A DNA stretch of 64,000 nucleotides from Nemertoderma westbladi (Eukaryota; Xenacoelomorpha; Nemertodermatida; Nemertodermatidae), in contig JAUCBJ010000533.1 in assembly GCA_032718475.1 (NCBI GenBank), forward strand, positions 62,001-126,000. The letters run 5' to 3'. Position numbers and translations under genes: made by a program. The notes below the pieces were generated by a model. That model worked only from the letters and a program-made list of their open reading frames with translations. It was not told where the DNA came from and searched no databases. How positions within the stretch are numbered: position 1 is the stretch's first letter; every line of letters begins with the position of its first letter. Shown piece by piece: positions 1-15,000 of the stretch.

Positions 1-3000
1 CAGCACCGGCCTAAAGAGAGAGAACAAAGCCAATTCTTAATCAGCATCGTCATAGAGAGAACAAAGCCAATTCTAAATCAGCATCGTCCTAGAGAGAGAA
101 CAAAGCCAATTCTAAATCAACACCGTCCTAGAGAGAGAACAAAGCCAATTCTAAATAAGCATCGGCCTAGAGAGAGAGAACAAAGCCAATTCTAAATCAG
201 CAACGGACTAGAGAGAGAACAAAGCCAATTCTAAATCAGAATCGCCCTAGAGAGAGAACAAAGCCAATTCTAAATAAGCATCGGCCTAGAGAGAGAACAA
301 AGCCAATTCTAAATCAGCATCGTCCTAGAGAGAGAACAAAGCCAATTCTAAATAAGCATCGGCCTAGAGAGAGAACAAAGCCAATTCTAAATCAGAATCG
401 TCCTAGAGAGAGAACAAAGCCAATTCTAAATCAGCAACGGACTAGAGAGAGAACAAAGCCAATTCTAAATCAGAATCGCCCTAGAGAGAGAACAAAGCCA
501 ATTCTAAATCAGCATCGTCCTAGAGAGAGAACAAAGCCAATTCTAAATAAGCATCGGCCTAGAGAGAGAACAAAGCCAATTCTAAATCAGCATCGTCCTA
601 GAGAGAGAACAAAGCCAATTCTAAATAAGCATCGTCCTAGAGAGAGAACAAAGCCAATTCTAAATAAGCATCGGCCTAGAGAGAGAACAAAGCCAATTCT
701 AAATCAGCATCGTCCTAGAGAGAGAACAAAGCCAATTCTAAATAAGCATCGGCCTAGAGAGAGAACAAAGCCAATTCTAAATCAGAATCGTCCTAGAGAG
801 AGAACAAAGCCAATTCTAAATCAGCACCGTCCTAGTGAGAGAACAAAGCCAATTCTAAATAAGCATCGGCCTAGAGAGAGAACAAAGCCAATTCTAAATA
901 AGCATCGGCCTAGAGAGAGAACAAAGCCAATTCTAAATCAGCATCGTCCTAGAGAGAGAACAAAGCCAATTCTAAATCAGCATCGGTCTAGAGAGAGAAC
1001 AAAGCCAATTCTAAATCAGCACCGGCCCAAAGAGAGAGAACAAAGCCAATTCCAAATCAGCATCGTCCTAGAGAGAGAACAAAGCCAATTCTAAATCAGC
1101 ATCGTCCTAGAGAGAGAACAAAGCCAATTCTAAATCAGCATCGTCCTAGAGAGAGAACAAAGCCAATTCTAAATAAGCATCGGCCTAGAGAGAACAAAGC
1201 CAATTCTAAATCAGCACCGGCCTAGAGAGAGAGAACAAAGCCAATTCCAAATCAGCATCGTCCTAGAGAGAGAACAAAGCCAATTCTAAATCAGCATCGT
1301 CCTAGAGAGAACAAAGCCAATTCTAAATCAGAATCGTCCTAGAGAGAGAACAAAGCCAATTCTAAATCAACACCGTCCTAGAGAGAGAGAACAAAGCCAA
1401 TTCCAAATCAGCATCGGCCTAGAGAGAGAACAAAGCCAATTCTAAATCAGCATCGTCCTAGAGAGAACAAAGCCAATTCTAAATCAACATCGTCCTAGAG
1501 AGAACAAAGCCAATTCCAAATCAGCATCGGCCTAGAGAGAGAACAAAGCCAATTCTAAATAAGCATCGTCCTAGAAAGAGAACAAAGCCAATTCTAAATC
1601 AGCATCGTCCTAGAGAGAACAAAGCCAATTCTAAATCAGCACCGGCCTAAAGAGAGAGAACAAAGCCAATTCCAAATCAGCATCGTCCTAGAGAGAGAAC
1701 AAAGCCAATTCTAAATCAGCATCGTCCTAGAGAGAACAAAGCCAATTCTAAATCAGCATCGCCCTAGAGAGAGAACAAAGCCAATTCTAAATCAGCATCG
1801 TCCCAGAGAGAGAACAAAGCCAATTCTAAATCAGCATCGTCCTAGAGAGAGAACAAAGCCAATTCCAAATCAGCATCGTCCTAGAGAGAGAACAAAGCCA
1901 ATTCCAAATCAGCATCGTCCTAGAGAGAGAACAAAGCCAATTCTAAATCAGCATCGTCCTAGAGAGAGAGAACAAAGCCAATTCTAAATCAGCACCGGCC
2001 TAAAGAGAGAGAACAAAGCCAATTCCATATCAGCATCGTCCTAGAGAGAGAACAAAGCCAATTCCAAATCAGCATCGTCCTAGAGAGAGAACAAAGCCAA
2101 TTCTAAATCAGCATCGTCCTAGAGAGAGAGAACAAAGCCAATTCTAAATCAGCACCGGCCTAAAGAGAGAGAACAAAGCCAATTCCAAATCAGCATCGTC
2201 CTAGAGAGAGAACAAAGCCAATTCTAAATCAGCATCGTCCTAGAGAGAGAACAAAGCCAATTCTAAATAAGCATCGGCCTAGAGAGAACAAAGCCAATTC
2301 TAAATCAGCACCGGCTTAGAGAGAGAACGAAGACAATTCTAAATCAGCATCGTCCTAGAGAGAGAACAAAGCCAATTATAAATCAGCATCGTCCTAGAGA
2401 GAGAACGAAGACAATTCTAAATCAGCATCGTCCTAGAGAGAGAGAACAAAGCCAATTCTAAATAAGCATCGGCCTAGAGAGAACAAAGCCAATTCTAAAT
2501 CAGCACCGGCTTAGAGAGAGAACGAAGACAATTCTAAATCAGCATCGTCCTAGAGAGAGAGAACAAAGCCAATTCTAAATCAGCATCGTCCTAGAGAGAG
2601 AACAAAGCCAATTCTAAATCAGCATCGTCCTAGAGAGAGAGAACAAAGCCAATTCTAAATCAGCACCGGCCTAAAGAGAGAGAACAAAGCCAATTCCAAA
2701 TCAGCATCGTCCTAGAGAGAGAACAAAGCCAATTCTAAATCAGCATCGTCCTAGAGAGAGAACAAAGCCAATTCTAAATAAGCATCGGCCTAGAGAGAAC
2801 AAAGCCAATTCTAAATCAGCACCGGCTTAGAGAGAGAACAAAGCCAATTCTAAATCAGCATCGTCCTAGAGAGAGAACAAAGCCAATTCTAAATCAGCAT
2901 CGCCCTAGAGAGAACAAAGTCAATTCTAAATCAGCATCGTCCTAGAGAGAGAGAACAAAGCCAATTCTAAATCAGCATCGTCCTAGAGAGAGAACGAAGA

Positions 3001-6000
3001 CAATTCTAAATCAGCATCGTCCTAGAGAGAGAGAACAAAGCCAATTCCAAATCAGCACCGGCCTAGAGAGAACAAAGCCAATTCTAAATCAGCATCGTCC
3101 TAGAGAGAGAACAAAGCCAATTCTAAATAAGCATCGGCCTAGAGAGAACAAAGCCAATTCTAAATCAGCACCGGCTTAGAGAGAAAACAAAGCCAATTCT
3201 AAATCAGCATCGTCCTAGAGAGAGAACAAAGCCAATTCTAAATCAGCATCGCCCTAGAGAGAACAAAGTCAATTCTAAATCAGCATCGTCCTAGAGAGAG
3301 AGAACAAAGCCAATTCTAAATCAGCATCGTCCTAGAGAGAGAACGAAGACAATTCTAAATCAGCATCGTCCTAGAGAGAGAGAACAAAGCCAATTCTAAA
3401 TCAGCATCGTCCTAGAGAGAGAACGAAGACAATTCTAAATCAGCATCGTCCTAGAGAGAGAACAAAGCCAATTCTAAATCAGCATCGTCCTAGAGAGAGA
3501 ACAAAGCCAATTCTAAATCAGCATCGTCCTAGAGAGAGAACAAAGCCAATTCTAAATCAGCATCGTCCTAGAGAGAGAACAAAGCCAATTCTAAATCAGC
3601 ATCGTCCTAGAGAGAACAAAGCCAATTCTAAATCAGCATCGTCCTAGAGAGAACAAAGCCAATTCTAAATCAGCATCGTCCTAGAGAGAACAAAGCCAAT
3701 TCTAAATCAGCATCGTCCCAGAGAGAGAACAAAGCCAATTCTAAATCAGCACCGGCTTAGAGAGAGAACGAAGACAATTCTAAATCAGCATCGTCCTAGA
3801 GAGAGAGAACAAAGCCAATTCTAAATCAGCATCGTCCCAGAGAGAGAACGAAGACAATTCTAAATCAGCATCGTCCTAGAGAGAGAACGAAGACAATTCT
3901 AAATCAGCACCGGCCTAAAGAGAGAGAACAACGCCAATTCCAAATCAGCATCGTCCTAGAGAGAGAACAAAGCCAATTCTAAATCAACACCGTCCTAGAG
4001 AGAGAACAAAGCCAATTCTAAATCAGCATCGTCCTAGAGAGAGAGAACAAAGCCAATTCTAAATCAGCACCGGCCTAAAGAGAGAGAACAAAGCCAATTC
4101 CAAATCAGCATCGTCCTAGAGAGAGAACAAAGCCAATTCTAAATCAGCATCGTCCTAGAGAGAACAAAGCCAATTCTAAATCAGCATCGTCCTAGAGAGA
4201 GAGAACAAAGCCAATTCTAAATCAGCATCGTCCTAGAGAGAGAGAACAAAGCCAATTCTAAATCAGCATCGTCCCAGAGAGAGAACGAAGACAATTCTAA
4301 ATCAGCATCGTCCTAGAGAGAGAACGAAGACAATTCTAAATCAGCACCGGCCTAAAGAGAGAGAACAACGCCAATTCCAAATCAGCATCGTCCTAGAGAG
4401 AACAAAGCCAATTCTAAATCAGCATCGTCCTAGAGAGAGAACAAAGCCAATTCTAAATCAGCATCGTCCTAGAGAGAACAAAGTCAATTCTAAATCAGAA
4501 TCGTCCTAGAGAGAGAACAAAGCCAATTCTAAATCAGCATCGTCCTAGAGAGAACAAAGCCAATTCTAAATAAGCATCGGCCTAGAGAGAGAACAACGCC
4601 AATTCCAAATCAGCATCGTCCTAGAGAGAGAACAAAGCCAATTCTAAATCAGCATCGTCCTAGAGAGAACAAAGCCAATTCTAAATCAGCATCGTCCTAG
4701 AGAGAGAGAACAAAGCCAATTCTAAATCAGCACCGGCCTAAAGAGAGAGAACAACGCCAATTCCAAATCAGCATCGTCCTAGAGAGAGAACAAAGCCAAT
4801 TCTAAATCAGCATCGGCCTAGAGAGAGAGAACAAAGCCAATTCTAAATCAGCATCGTCCTAGAGAGAACAAAACCAATTCTAAATCAGCATCGGCCTAGA
4901 GAGAGAACAAAGCCAATTCTAAATCAGCACCGGCCTAAAGAGAGAGAACAACGCCAATTCCAAATCAGCATCGTCCTAGAGAGAGAACAAAGCCAATTCT
5001 AAATCAGCATCGGCCTAGAGAGAGAGAACAAAGCCAATTCTAAATAAGCATCGTCCTAGAGAGAACAAAGCCAATTCTAAATCAGCATCGGCCTAGAGAG
5101 AGATCAAAGCCAATTCTAAATCAACATCGTCCTAGAGAGAACAAAGCCAATTCTAAATCAGAATCGTCCTAGAGAGAGAACAAAGCCAATTCTAAATCAG
5201 AATCGTCCTAGAGAGAACAAAGCCAATCCTAAATCAGCATCGTCCTAGAGAGAGAACAAAGCCAATTCCAAATCAGCATCGTCCTAGAGAGAGAACAAAG
5301 CCAATTCTAAATCAGCATCGGCTTAGAGAGAGAGAACAACGCCAATTCTAAATCAGCCTCGTCCTAGAGAGAAAAAAGCCAATTCTAAATCAGAATCGTC
5401 CTAGAGAGAGAACAAAGCCAATTCTAAATCAGCATCGTCCTAGAGAGAGAGAACAAAGCCAATCCTAAATCAGCAACGGTCTAGAGAGAGAGAGAACAAA
5501 GCCAATTCTAAATCAGCAACGGTCTAGAGAGAGAGAGAACAAAGCCAATTCTAAATCAGCATCGGTGTAGAGAGAGAACAAAGCCAATTCTAAATAAGCA
5601 TCGTCCTAGAGAGAGAACAAAGCCAATTCTAAATAAGCATCGGCCTAGAGAGAACAAAGCCAATTCTAAATCAGCACCGGCTTAGAGAGAGAGAACAAAG
5701 CCAATTCTAAATCAGCATCGGCCTAGAGAGAACAAAGCCAATTCTAAATCAGCACCGGCTTAGAGAGAGAGAACAAAGCCAATTCTAAATCAGCATCGTC
5801 CTAGAGAGAGAACAAAGCCAATTCCAAATCAGCATCGGCCTAGAGAGAGAACAAAGCCAATTCTAAATCAGCATCGTCCTAGAGAGAGAACAAAGCCAAT
5901 TCCAAATCAGCATCGTCCTAGAGAGAGAACAAAGCCAATTCTAAATAAGCACCGGCTTAGAGAGAGAGAACAAAGCCAATTCTAAATCAGCATCGTCCCA

Positions 6001-9000
6001 GAGAGAGAACAAAGCCAATTCTAAATAAGCATCGGCCTAGAGAGAACAAAGCCAATTCTAAATCAGCACCGGCTTAGAGAGAGAGAACAAAGCCAATTCT
6101 AAATCAGCATCGTCCTAGAGAGAACAAAGCCAATTCTAAATCAGCATCGTCCTAGAGAGAACAAAGCCAATTCTAAATCAGCATCGTCCTAGAGAGAGAA
6201 CAAAGCCAATTCTAAATAAGCATCGGCCTAGAGAGAGAGAACAAAGCCAATTCTAAATCAGCACCGGCTTAGAGAGAGAGAACAAAGCCAATTCTAAATC
6301 AGCATCGTCCTAGAGAGAGAACAAAGCCAATTCTAAATCAGCATCGCCCTAGAGAGAACAAAGCCAATTCTAAATCAGCATCGTCCTAGAGAGAGAACAA
6401 AGCCAATTCTAAATCAGCATCGTCCTAGAGAGAGAACAAAGCCAATTCTAAATAAGCATCGGCCTAGAGAGAACAAAGCCAATTCTAAATCAGCATCGCC
6501 TAGAGAGAGAACAAAGCCAATTTTAAATCAGCATCGTCCTAGAGAGAGAACAAAGCCAATTCTAAATCAGCATCGTCCTAGAGAGAGAGAACAAAGCCAA
6601 TTCTAAATCAGCACCGGCTTAGAGAGAGAACAAAGACAATTCTAAATCAGAATCGTCCTAGAGAGAGAACAAAGCCAATTCTAAATCAGCATCGTCCTAG
6701 AGAGAGAACAAAGCCAATTCCAAATCAGCATCGGCCTAGAGAGAGAACAAAGCCAATTCTAAATCAGCATCGTCCTAGAGAGAGAACAAAGCCAATTCCA
6801 AATCAGCATCGTCCTAGAGAGAGAACAAAGCCAATTCTAAATAAGCACCGGCTTAGAGAGAGAGAACAAAGCCAATTCTAAATCAGCATCGTCCCAGAGA
6901 GAGAACAAAGCCAATTCTAAATAAGCATCGGCCTAGAGAGAACAAAGCCAATTCTAAATCAGCACCGGCTTAGAGAGAGAGAACAAAGCCAATTCTAAAT
7001 CAGCATCGTCCTAGAGAGAACAAAGCCAATTCAAAATCAACACCGTCCTAGAGAGAGAACAAAGCCAATTCTAAATCAGCACCGGCTTAGAGAGAGAGAA
7101 CAAAGCCAATTCTAAATCAGCAACGGTCTAGAGAGAGAGAGAACAAAGCCAATTCTAAATAAGCATCGGCCTAGAGAGAGAACAAAGCCAATTCTAAATA
7201 AGCATCGGCCTAGAGAGAGAACAAAGCCAATTCTAAATCAGCACCGGCTTAGAGAGAGAGAACAAAGCCAATTCTAAATCAGCATCGTCCCAGAGAGAGA
7301 ACAAAGCCAATTCTAAATAAGCATCGGCCTAGAGAGAGAACAAAGCCAATTCTAAATCAGCATCGTCCTAGAGAGAGAGAACAAAGCCAATTCAAATCAG
7401 CATCGTCCTAGAGAGAGAACAAAGCCAATTCTAAATCAGCATCGTCCTAGAGAGAGAACAAAGCCAATTCTAAATAAGCATCGGCCTAGAGAGAACAAAG
7501 CCAATTCTAAATCAGCATCGTCCTAGAGAGAGAACAAAGCCAATTCTAAATCAGCATCGTCCTAGAGAGAGAGAGAACAAAGCCAATTCCAAATCAGCAT
7601 CGTCCTAGAGAGAGAACAAAGCCAATTCTAAATAAGCATCGTCCTAGAGAGAGAACAAAGCCAATTCTAAATAAGCATCGGCCTAGAGAGAACAAAGCCA
7701 ATTCTAAATCAGCACCGGCTTAGAGAGAGAGAACAAAGCCAATTCTAAATCAGCATCGTCCTAGAGAGAGAACAAAGCCAATTCCAAATCAGCATCGTCC
7801 TAGAGAGAGAACAAAGCCAATTCTAAATCAGCATCGTCCTAGAGAGAGAACAAAGCCAATTCTAAATCAGCATCGTCCTAGAGAGAGAGAACAAAGCCAA
7901 TTCAAATCAGCATCGTCCTAGAGAGAGAACAAAGCCAATTCTAAATCAGCAACGTCCTAGAGAGAGAACAAAGCCAATTCTAAATAAGCAACGGCTTAGA
8001 GAGAGAACAAAGCCAATTCCAAATCAGCATCGTCCTAGAGAGAGAACAAAGCCAATTCTAAATCAGCATCGTCCTAGAGAGAGAGAGAGAACAAAGCCAA
8101 TTCCAAATCAGCATCGTCCTAGAGAGAGAACAAAGCCAATTCTAAATCAGCATCGTCCTAGAGAGAGAACAAAGCCAATTCCAAATCAGCATCGTCCTAG
8201 AGAGAGAACAAAGCCAATTCTAAATCAGCATCGTCCTAGAGAGAGAGAGAACAAAGCCAATTCCAAATCAGCATCGTCCTAGAGAGAGAACAAAGCCAAT
8301 TCTAAATCAGCATCGTCCTAGAGAGAGAACAAAGCCAATTCCAAATCAGCATCGTCCTAGAGAGAGAACAAAGCCAATTCTAAATCAGCATCGTCCTAGA
8401 GAGAGAGAGAACAAAGCCAATTCCAAATCAGCATCGTCCTAGAGAGAGAACAAAGCCAATTCTAAATCAGCATCGTCCTAGAGAGAGAACAAAGCCAATT
8501 CCAAATCAGCATCGTCCTAGAGAGAGAACAAAGCCAATTCTAAATCAGCATCGTCCTAGAGAGAGAACAAAGCCAATTCTAAATCAGCATCGTCCTAGAG
8601 AGAGAGAACAAAGCCAATTCAAATCAGCATCGTCCTAGAGAGAGAACAAAGCCAATTCTAAATAAGCATCGGCCTAGAGAGAACAAAGCCAATTCTAAAT
8701 CAGCATCGTCCTAGAGAGAGAACAAAGCCAATTCTAAATCAGCATCGTCCTAGAGAGAGAGAGAACAAAGCCAATTCCAAATCAGCATCGTCCTAGAGAG
8801 AGAACAAAGCCAATTCTAAATCAGCATCGTCCTAGAGAGAGAACAAAGCCAATTCTAAATAAGCATCGGCCTAGAGAGAGAACAAAGCCAATTCCAAATC
8901 AGCATCGTCCTAGAGAGAGAACAAAGCCAATTCTAAATCAGCATCGTCCTAGAGAGAGAACAAAGCCAATTCTAAATCAGCATCGTCCTAGAGAGAGAAC

Positions 9001-12000
9001 AAAGCCAATTCTAAATCAGCATCGTCCTAGAGAGAGAGAACAAAGCCAATTCTAAATCAGCATCGTCCTAGAGAGAACAAAGCCAATTCTAAATCAGCAT
9101 CGTCCTAGAGAGAGAACAAAGCCAATTCTAAATCAGCATCGTCCTAGAGAGAGAGAGAACAAAGCCAATTCCAAATCAGCATCGTCCTAGAGAGAGAACA
9201 AAGCCAATTCTAAATCAGCATCGTCCTAGAGAGAGAACAAAGCCAATTCTAAATAAGCATCGGCCTAGAGAGAACAAAGCCAATTCTAAATCAGCATCGC
9301 CCTAGAGAGAACAAAGCCAATTCTAAATTAGCATCGCCCTAGAGAGAGACCAAAGCCAATTCTAAATCAGCATCGTCCTAGAGAGAGAACAAAGCCAATT
9401 CTAAATCAGAATCGTCCTAGAGAGAGAACAAAGCCAATTCTAAATCAGCATCGTCCTAGAGAGAGAGAACAAAGCCAATTCTAAATCAGCATCGTCCTAG
9501 AGAGAACAAAGCCAATTCTAAATCAGCATCGTCCTAGAGAGAGAACAAAGCCAATTCTAAATCAGCATCGTCCTAGAGAGAGAGAACAAAGCCAATTCTA
9601 AATCAGCATCGTCCTAGAGAGAACAAAGCCAATTCTAAATCAGCATCGTCCTAGAGAGAGAACAAAGCCAATTCTAAATCAGCATCGTCCTAGAGAGAGA
9701 GAACAAAGCCAATTCTAAATCAGCATCGTCCTAGAGAGAGAGAACAAAGCCAATTCTAAATCAGCATCGTCCTAGAGAGAACAAAGCCAATTCTAAATCA
9801 GCATCGTCCTAGAGAGAGAACAAAGCCAATTCTAAATCAGCATCGCCCTAGAGAGAGAACAAAGCCAATTCTAAATCAGCATCGTCCTAGAGAGAGAACA
9901 AAGCCAATTCTAAATCAGCATCGTCCTAGAGAGAGAACAAAGCCAATTCTAAATCAACACCGTCCTAGAGAGAGAACAAAGCCAATTCTAAATCAGCATC
10001 GTCCTAGAGAGAGAACAAAGCCAATTCTAAATCAGCATCGTCCTAGAGAGAGAACAAAGCCAATTCTAAATCAGCATCGTCCTAGAGAGAGAACAAAGCC
10101 AATTCTAAATCAACACCGTCCTAGAGAGAGAACAAAGCCAATTCTAAATCAGCATCGTCCTAGAGAGAGAACAAAGCCAATTCTAAATCAGAATCGTCCT
10201 AGAGAGAACAAAGCCAATTCTAAATCAGCATCGTCCTAGAGAGAGAACAAAGCCAATTCTAAATCAGCATCGTCCTAGAGAGAGAACAAAGCCAATTCTA
10301 AATCAGCATCGTCCTAGAGAGAGAACAAAGCCAATTCTAAATCAACACCGTCCTAGAGAGAGAACAAAGCCAATTCTAAATCAGCATCGTCCTAGAGAGA
10401 GAACAAAGCCAATTCTAAATCAACACCGTCCTAGAGAGAGAACAAAGCCAATTCTAAATCAGCATCGCCCTAGAGAGAGAACAAAGCCAATTCTAAATCA
10501 GCATCGTCCTAGAGAGAGAACAAAGCCAATTCTAAATCAACATCGTCCTAGAGAGAACAAAGCCAATTCTAAATCAGAATCGTCCTAGAGAGAACAAAGC
10601 CAATTCTAAATCAGCATCGTCCTAGAGAGAGAACAAAGCCAATTCTAAATCAGCATCGTCCTAGAGAGAGAACAAAGCCAATTCTAAATCAGCATCGTCC
10701 TAGAGAGAGAACAAAGCCAATTCTAAATCAGCATCGCCCTAGAGAGAACAAAGCCAATTCTAAATCAACACCGTCCTAGAGAGAGAACAAAGCCAATTCT
10801 AAATCAGCATCGTCCTAGAGAGAGAACAAAGCCAATTCTAAATCAGCATCGTCCTAGAGAGAGAACAAAGCCAATTCTAAATCAGAATCGTCCTAGAGAG
10901 AACAAAGCCAATTCTAAATCAGAATCGTCCTAGAGAGAACAAAGCCAATTCTAAATCAGCATCGTCCTAGAGAGAGAACAAAGCCAATTCTAAATCAGCA
11001 TCGTCCTAGAGAGAGAACAAAGCCAATTCTAAATCAGCATCGTCCTAGAGAGAGAACAAAGCCAATTCTAAATCAGCATCGTCCTAGAGAGAGAACAAAG
11101 CCAATTCTAAATCAACACCGTCCTAGAGAGAGAACAAAGCCAATTCTAAATCAGCATCGTCCTAGAGAGAGAACAAAGCCAATTCTAAATCAACACCGTC
11201 CTAGAGAGAGAACAAAGCCAATTCTAAATCAGCATCGCCCTAGAGAGAACAAAGCCAATTCTAAATCAGCATCGTCCTAGAGAGAGAGAACAAAGCCAAT
11301 TCTAAATCAGCATCGTCCTAGAGAGAGAGAACAAAGCCAATTCTAAATCAGCATCGTCCTAGAGAGAACAAAGCCAATTCTAAATCAGCATCGTCCTAGA
11401 GAGAGAGAACAAAGCCAATTCTAAATCAGCATCGTCCTAGAGAGAGAGAACAAAGCCAATTCTAAATAAGCACCGGCTTAGAGAGAGAACAAAGCCAATT
11501 CTAAATCAGCATCGTCCTAGAGAGAGAGAACAAAGCCAATTCTAAATCAGCATCGTCCTAGAGAGAGAGAACAAAGCCAATTCTAAATAAGCACCGTCCC
11601 AGAGAGAGAACAAAGCCAATTCTAAATCAGCATCGTCCTAGAGAGAACAAAGTCAATTCTAAATCAGCATCGTCCTAGAGAGAGAACAAAGCCAATTCTA
11701 AATCAGCATCGTCCTAGAGAGAGAACAAAGCCAATTCTAAATCAGCATCGCCCTAGAGAGAACAAAGCCAATTCTAAATCAGCATCGTCCTAGAGAGAAC
11801 AAAGCCAATTCTAAATCAGCATCGTCCTAGAGAGAGAGAACAAAGCCAATTCTAAATCAGCATCGTCCTAGAGAGAGAGAACAAAGCCAATTCTAAATCA
11901 GCATCGTCCTAGAGAGAGAACAAAGCCAATTCTAAATCAGCACCGGCTTAGAGAGAGAGAACAAAGCCAATTCTAAATCAGCATCGTCCTAGAGAGAACA

Positions 12001-15000
12001 AAGCCAATTCTAAATCAGCACCGGCTTAGAGAGAGAGAACAAAGCCAATTCTAAATCAGCACCGTCCTAGAGAGAGAACAAAGCCAATTCTAAATCAGTA
12101 TCGTCCTAGAGAGAGAACAAAGCCAATTCTAAATCAGCATCGTCCTAGAGAGAACAAAGCCAATTCTAAATCAGCATCGTCCTAGAGAGAGAACAAAGCC
12201 AATTCTAAATCAGCATCGTCCTAGAGAGAACAAAGTCAATTCTAAATCAGCATCGTCCTAGAGAGAGAACAAAGCCAATTCTAAATCAGCATCGTCCTAG
12301 AGAGAGAACAAAGCCAATTCTAAATCAGCATCGCCCTAGAGAGAACAAAGCCAATTCTAAATCAGCACCGGCTTAGAGAGAGAACAAAGCCAATTCTAAA
12401 TCAGCATCGTCCTAGAGAGAGAACAAAGCCAATTCTAAATCAACATCGTCCTAGAGAGAGAGAACAAAGCCAATTCTAAATCAGCATCGTCCTAGAGAGA
12501 ACAAAGCCAATTCTAAATCAGCACCGGCTTAGAGAGAGAACAAAGCCAATTCTAAATAAGCATCGGCCTAGAGAGAACAAAGCCAATTCTAAATCAGCAT
12601 CGCCCTAGAGAGAACAAAGCCAATTCTAAATTAGCATCGCCCTAGAGAGAGAACAAAGCCAATTCTAAATCAGCACCGTCCTAGAGAGAGAACAAAGCCA
12701 ATTCTAAATCAGTATCGTCCTAGAGAGAGAACAAAGCCAATTCTAAATCAGCATCGCCCTAAAGAGAACAAAGCCAATTCTAAATCAGCATCGTCCTAGA
12801 GAGAGAACAAAGCCAATTCTAAATCAGCACCGTCCTAGAGAGAGAACAAAGCCAATTCTAAATCAGTATCGTCCTAGAGAGAGAACAAAGCCAATTCTAA
12901 ATCAGCATCGTCCTAGAGAGAACAAAGCCAATTCTAAATCAGCATCGTCCTAGAGAGAGAACAAAGCCAATTCTAAATCAGCATCGTCCTAGAGAGAACA
13001 AAGTCAATTCTAAATCAGCATCGTCCTAGAGAGAGAACAAAGCCAATTCTAAATCAGCATCGTCCTAGAGAGAGAACAAAGCCAATTCTAAATCAGCATC
13101 GCCCTAGAGAGAACAAAGCCAATTCTAAATCAGCATCGTCCTAGAGAGAACAAAGCCAATTCTAAATCAGCATCGTCCTAGAGAGAGAGAACAAAGCCAA
13201 TTCTAAATCAGCATCGTCCTAGAGAGAGAGAACAAAGCCAATTCTAAATCAGCATCGTCCTAGAGAGAGAACAAAGCCAATTCTAAATCAGCATCGTCCT
13301 AGAAACAAAGCCAATTCTAAATCAGCATCGTTCTAGAGAGAGAGAACAAAGCCAATTCTAAATCAGCATCGGCCTAGAGAGAACAAAGCCAATTCTAAAT
13401 CAGCATCGTCCTAGAGAGAGAACAAAGCCAATTCTAAATCAGCATCGCCCTAGAGAGAGAACAAAGCCAATTCTAAATCAGCATCGTCCTAGAGAGAGAA
13501 CAAAGCCAATTCTAAATCAGCATCGTCCTAGAGAGAGAGAACAAAGCCAATTCTAAATCAGCATCGGCCTAGAGAGAGAGAACAAAGCCAATTCTAAATC
13601 AGCATCGTCCTAGAGAGAGAACAAAGCCAATTCTAAATCAGCATCGTCCTAGAGAGAGAACAAAGCCAATTCTAAATCAGCATCGTCCTAGAGAGAGAGA
13701 ACAAAGCCAATTCTAAATCAGCATCGGCCTAGAGAGAACAAAGCCAATTCTAAATCAGCATCGTCCTAGAGAGAGAACAAAGCCAATTCTAAATCAGCAT
13801 CGCCCTAGAGAGAGAGAACAAAGCCAATTCTAAATCAGCATCGTCCTAGAGAGAGACCAAAGCCAATTCTAAATCAGCATCGTCCTAGAGAGAGAGAACA
13901 AAGCCAATTCTAAATCAGCATCGTCCTAGAGAGAGAGAACAAAGCCAATCCTAAATCAGCATCGTCCTAGAGAGAGAACAAAGCCAATTCTAAATCAGCA
14001 TCGTCCTAGAGAGAGAACAAAGCCAATTCTAAATCAGCGTCGTCCTAGAGAGAGAACAAAGCCAATTCTAAATCAGCATCGTCCTAGAGAGAGAACAAAG
14101 CCAATTCTAAATCAGCATCGTCCTAGAGAGAACAAAGCCAATTCTAAATCAGCATCGTCCTAGAGAGAGAACAAAGCCAATTCTAAATCAGCATCGCCCT
14201 AGAGAGAGAGAACAAAGCCAATTCTAAATCAGCATCGTCCTAGAGAGAGAACAAAGCCAATTCTAAATCAGCATCGTCCTAGAGAGAGAGAACAAAGCCA
14301 ATCCTGAATCAGCATCGTCCTAGAGAGAGAACAAAGCCAATTCTAAATCAGCATCGTCCTAGAGAGAGAACAAAGCCAATTCTAAATCAGCATCGTCCTA
14401 GAGAGAGAACAAAGCCAATTCTAAATCAGCATCGCCCTAGAGAGAACAAAGCCAATTCTAAATCAGCATCGACCTAGAGAGAGAGAGAGAACAAAGCCAA
14501 TTCTAAATCAGCATCGTCCTAGAGAGAGAACAAAGCCAATTCTAAATCAGCACCGGCTTGGAGAGAGAACAAAGCCAATTCTAAATCAGCATCGTCCTAG
14601 AGAGAGAACAAAGCCAATTCTAAATCAGCATCGCCCTAGAGAGAGAACAAAGCCAATTCTAAATCAGCATCGTCCTAGAGAGATAACAAAGCCAATTCTA
14701 AATCAGCATCGTCCTATAGAGAGAACAAAGCCAATTCTAAATCAGCATCGCCCTAGAGAGAGAACAAAGCCAATTCTAAATCAGCATCGTCCTAGAGAGA
14801 GAACAAAGCCAATTCTAAATCAGCATCGTCCTAGAGAGAGAACAAAGACAATTCTAAATCAGCATCGTCCTAGAGATAGAACAAAGCCAATTCTAAATCA
14901 GCATCGCCCTAGCGAGAGAACAAAGCCAATTCTAAATCAACATCGTCCTAGAGAGAGAACAAAGACAATTCTAAATCAGCATCGTCCTAGAGATAGAACA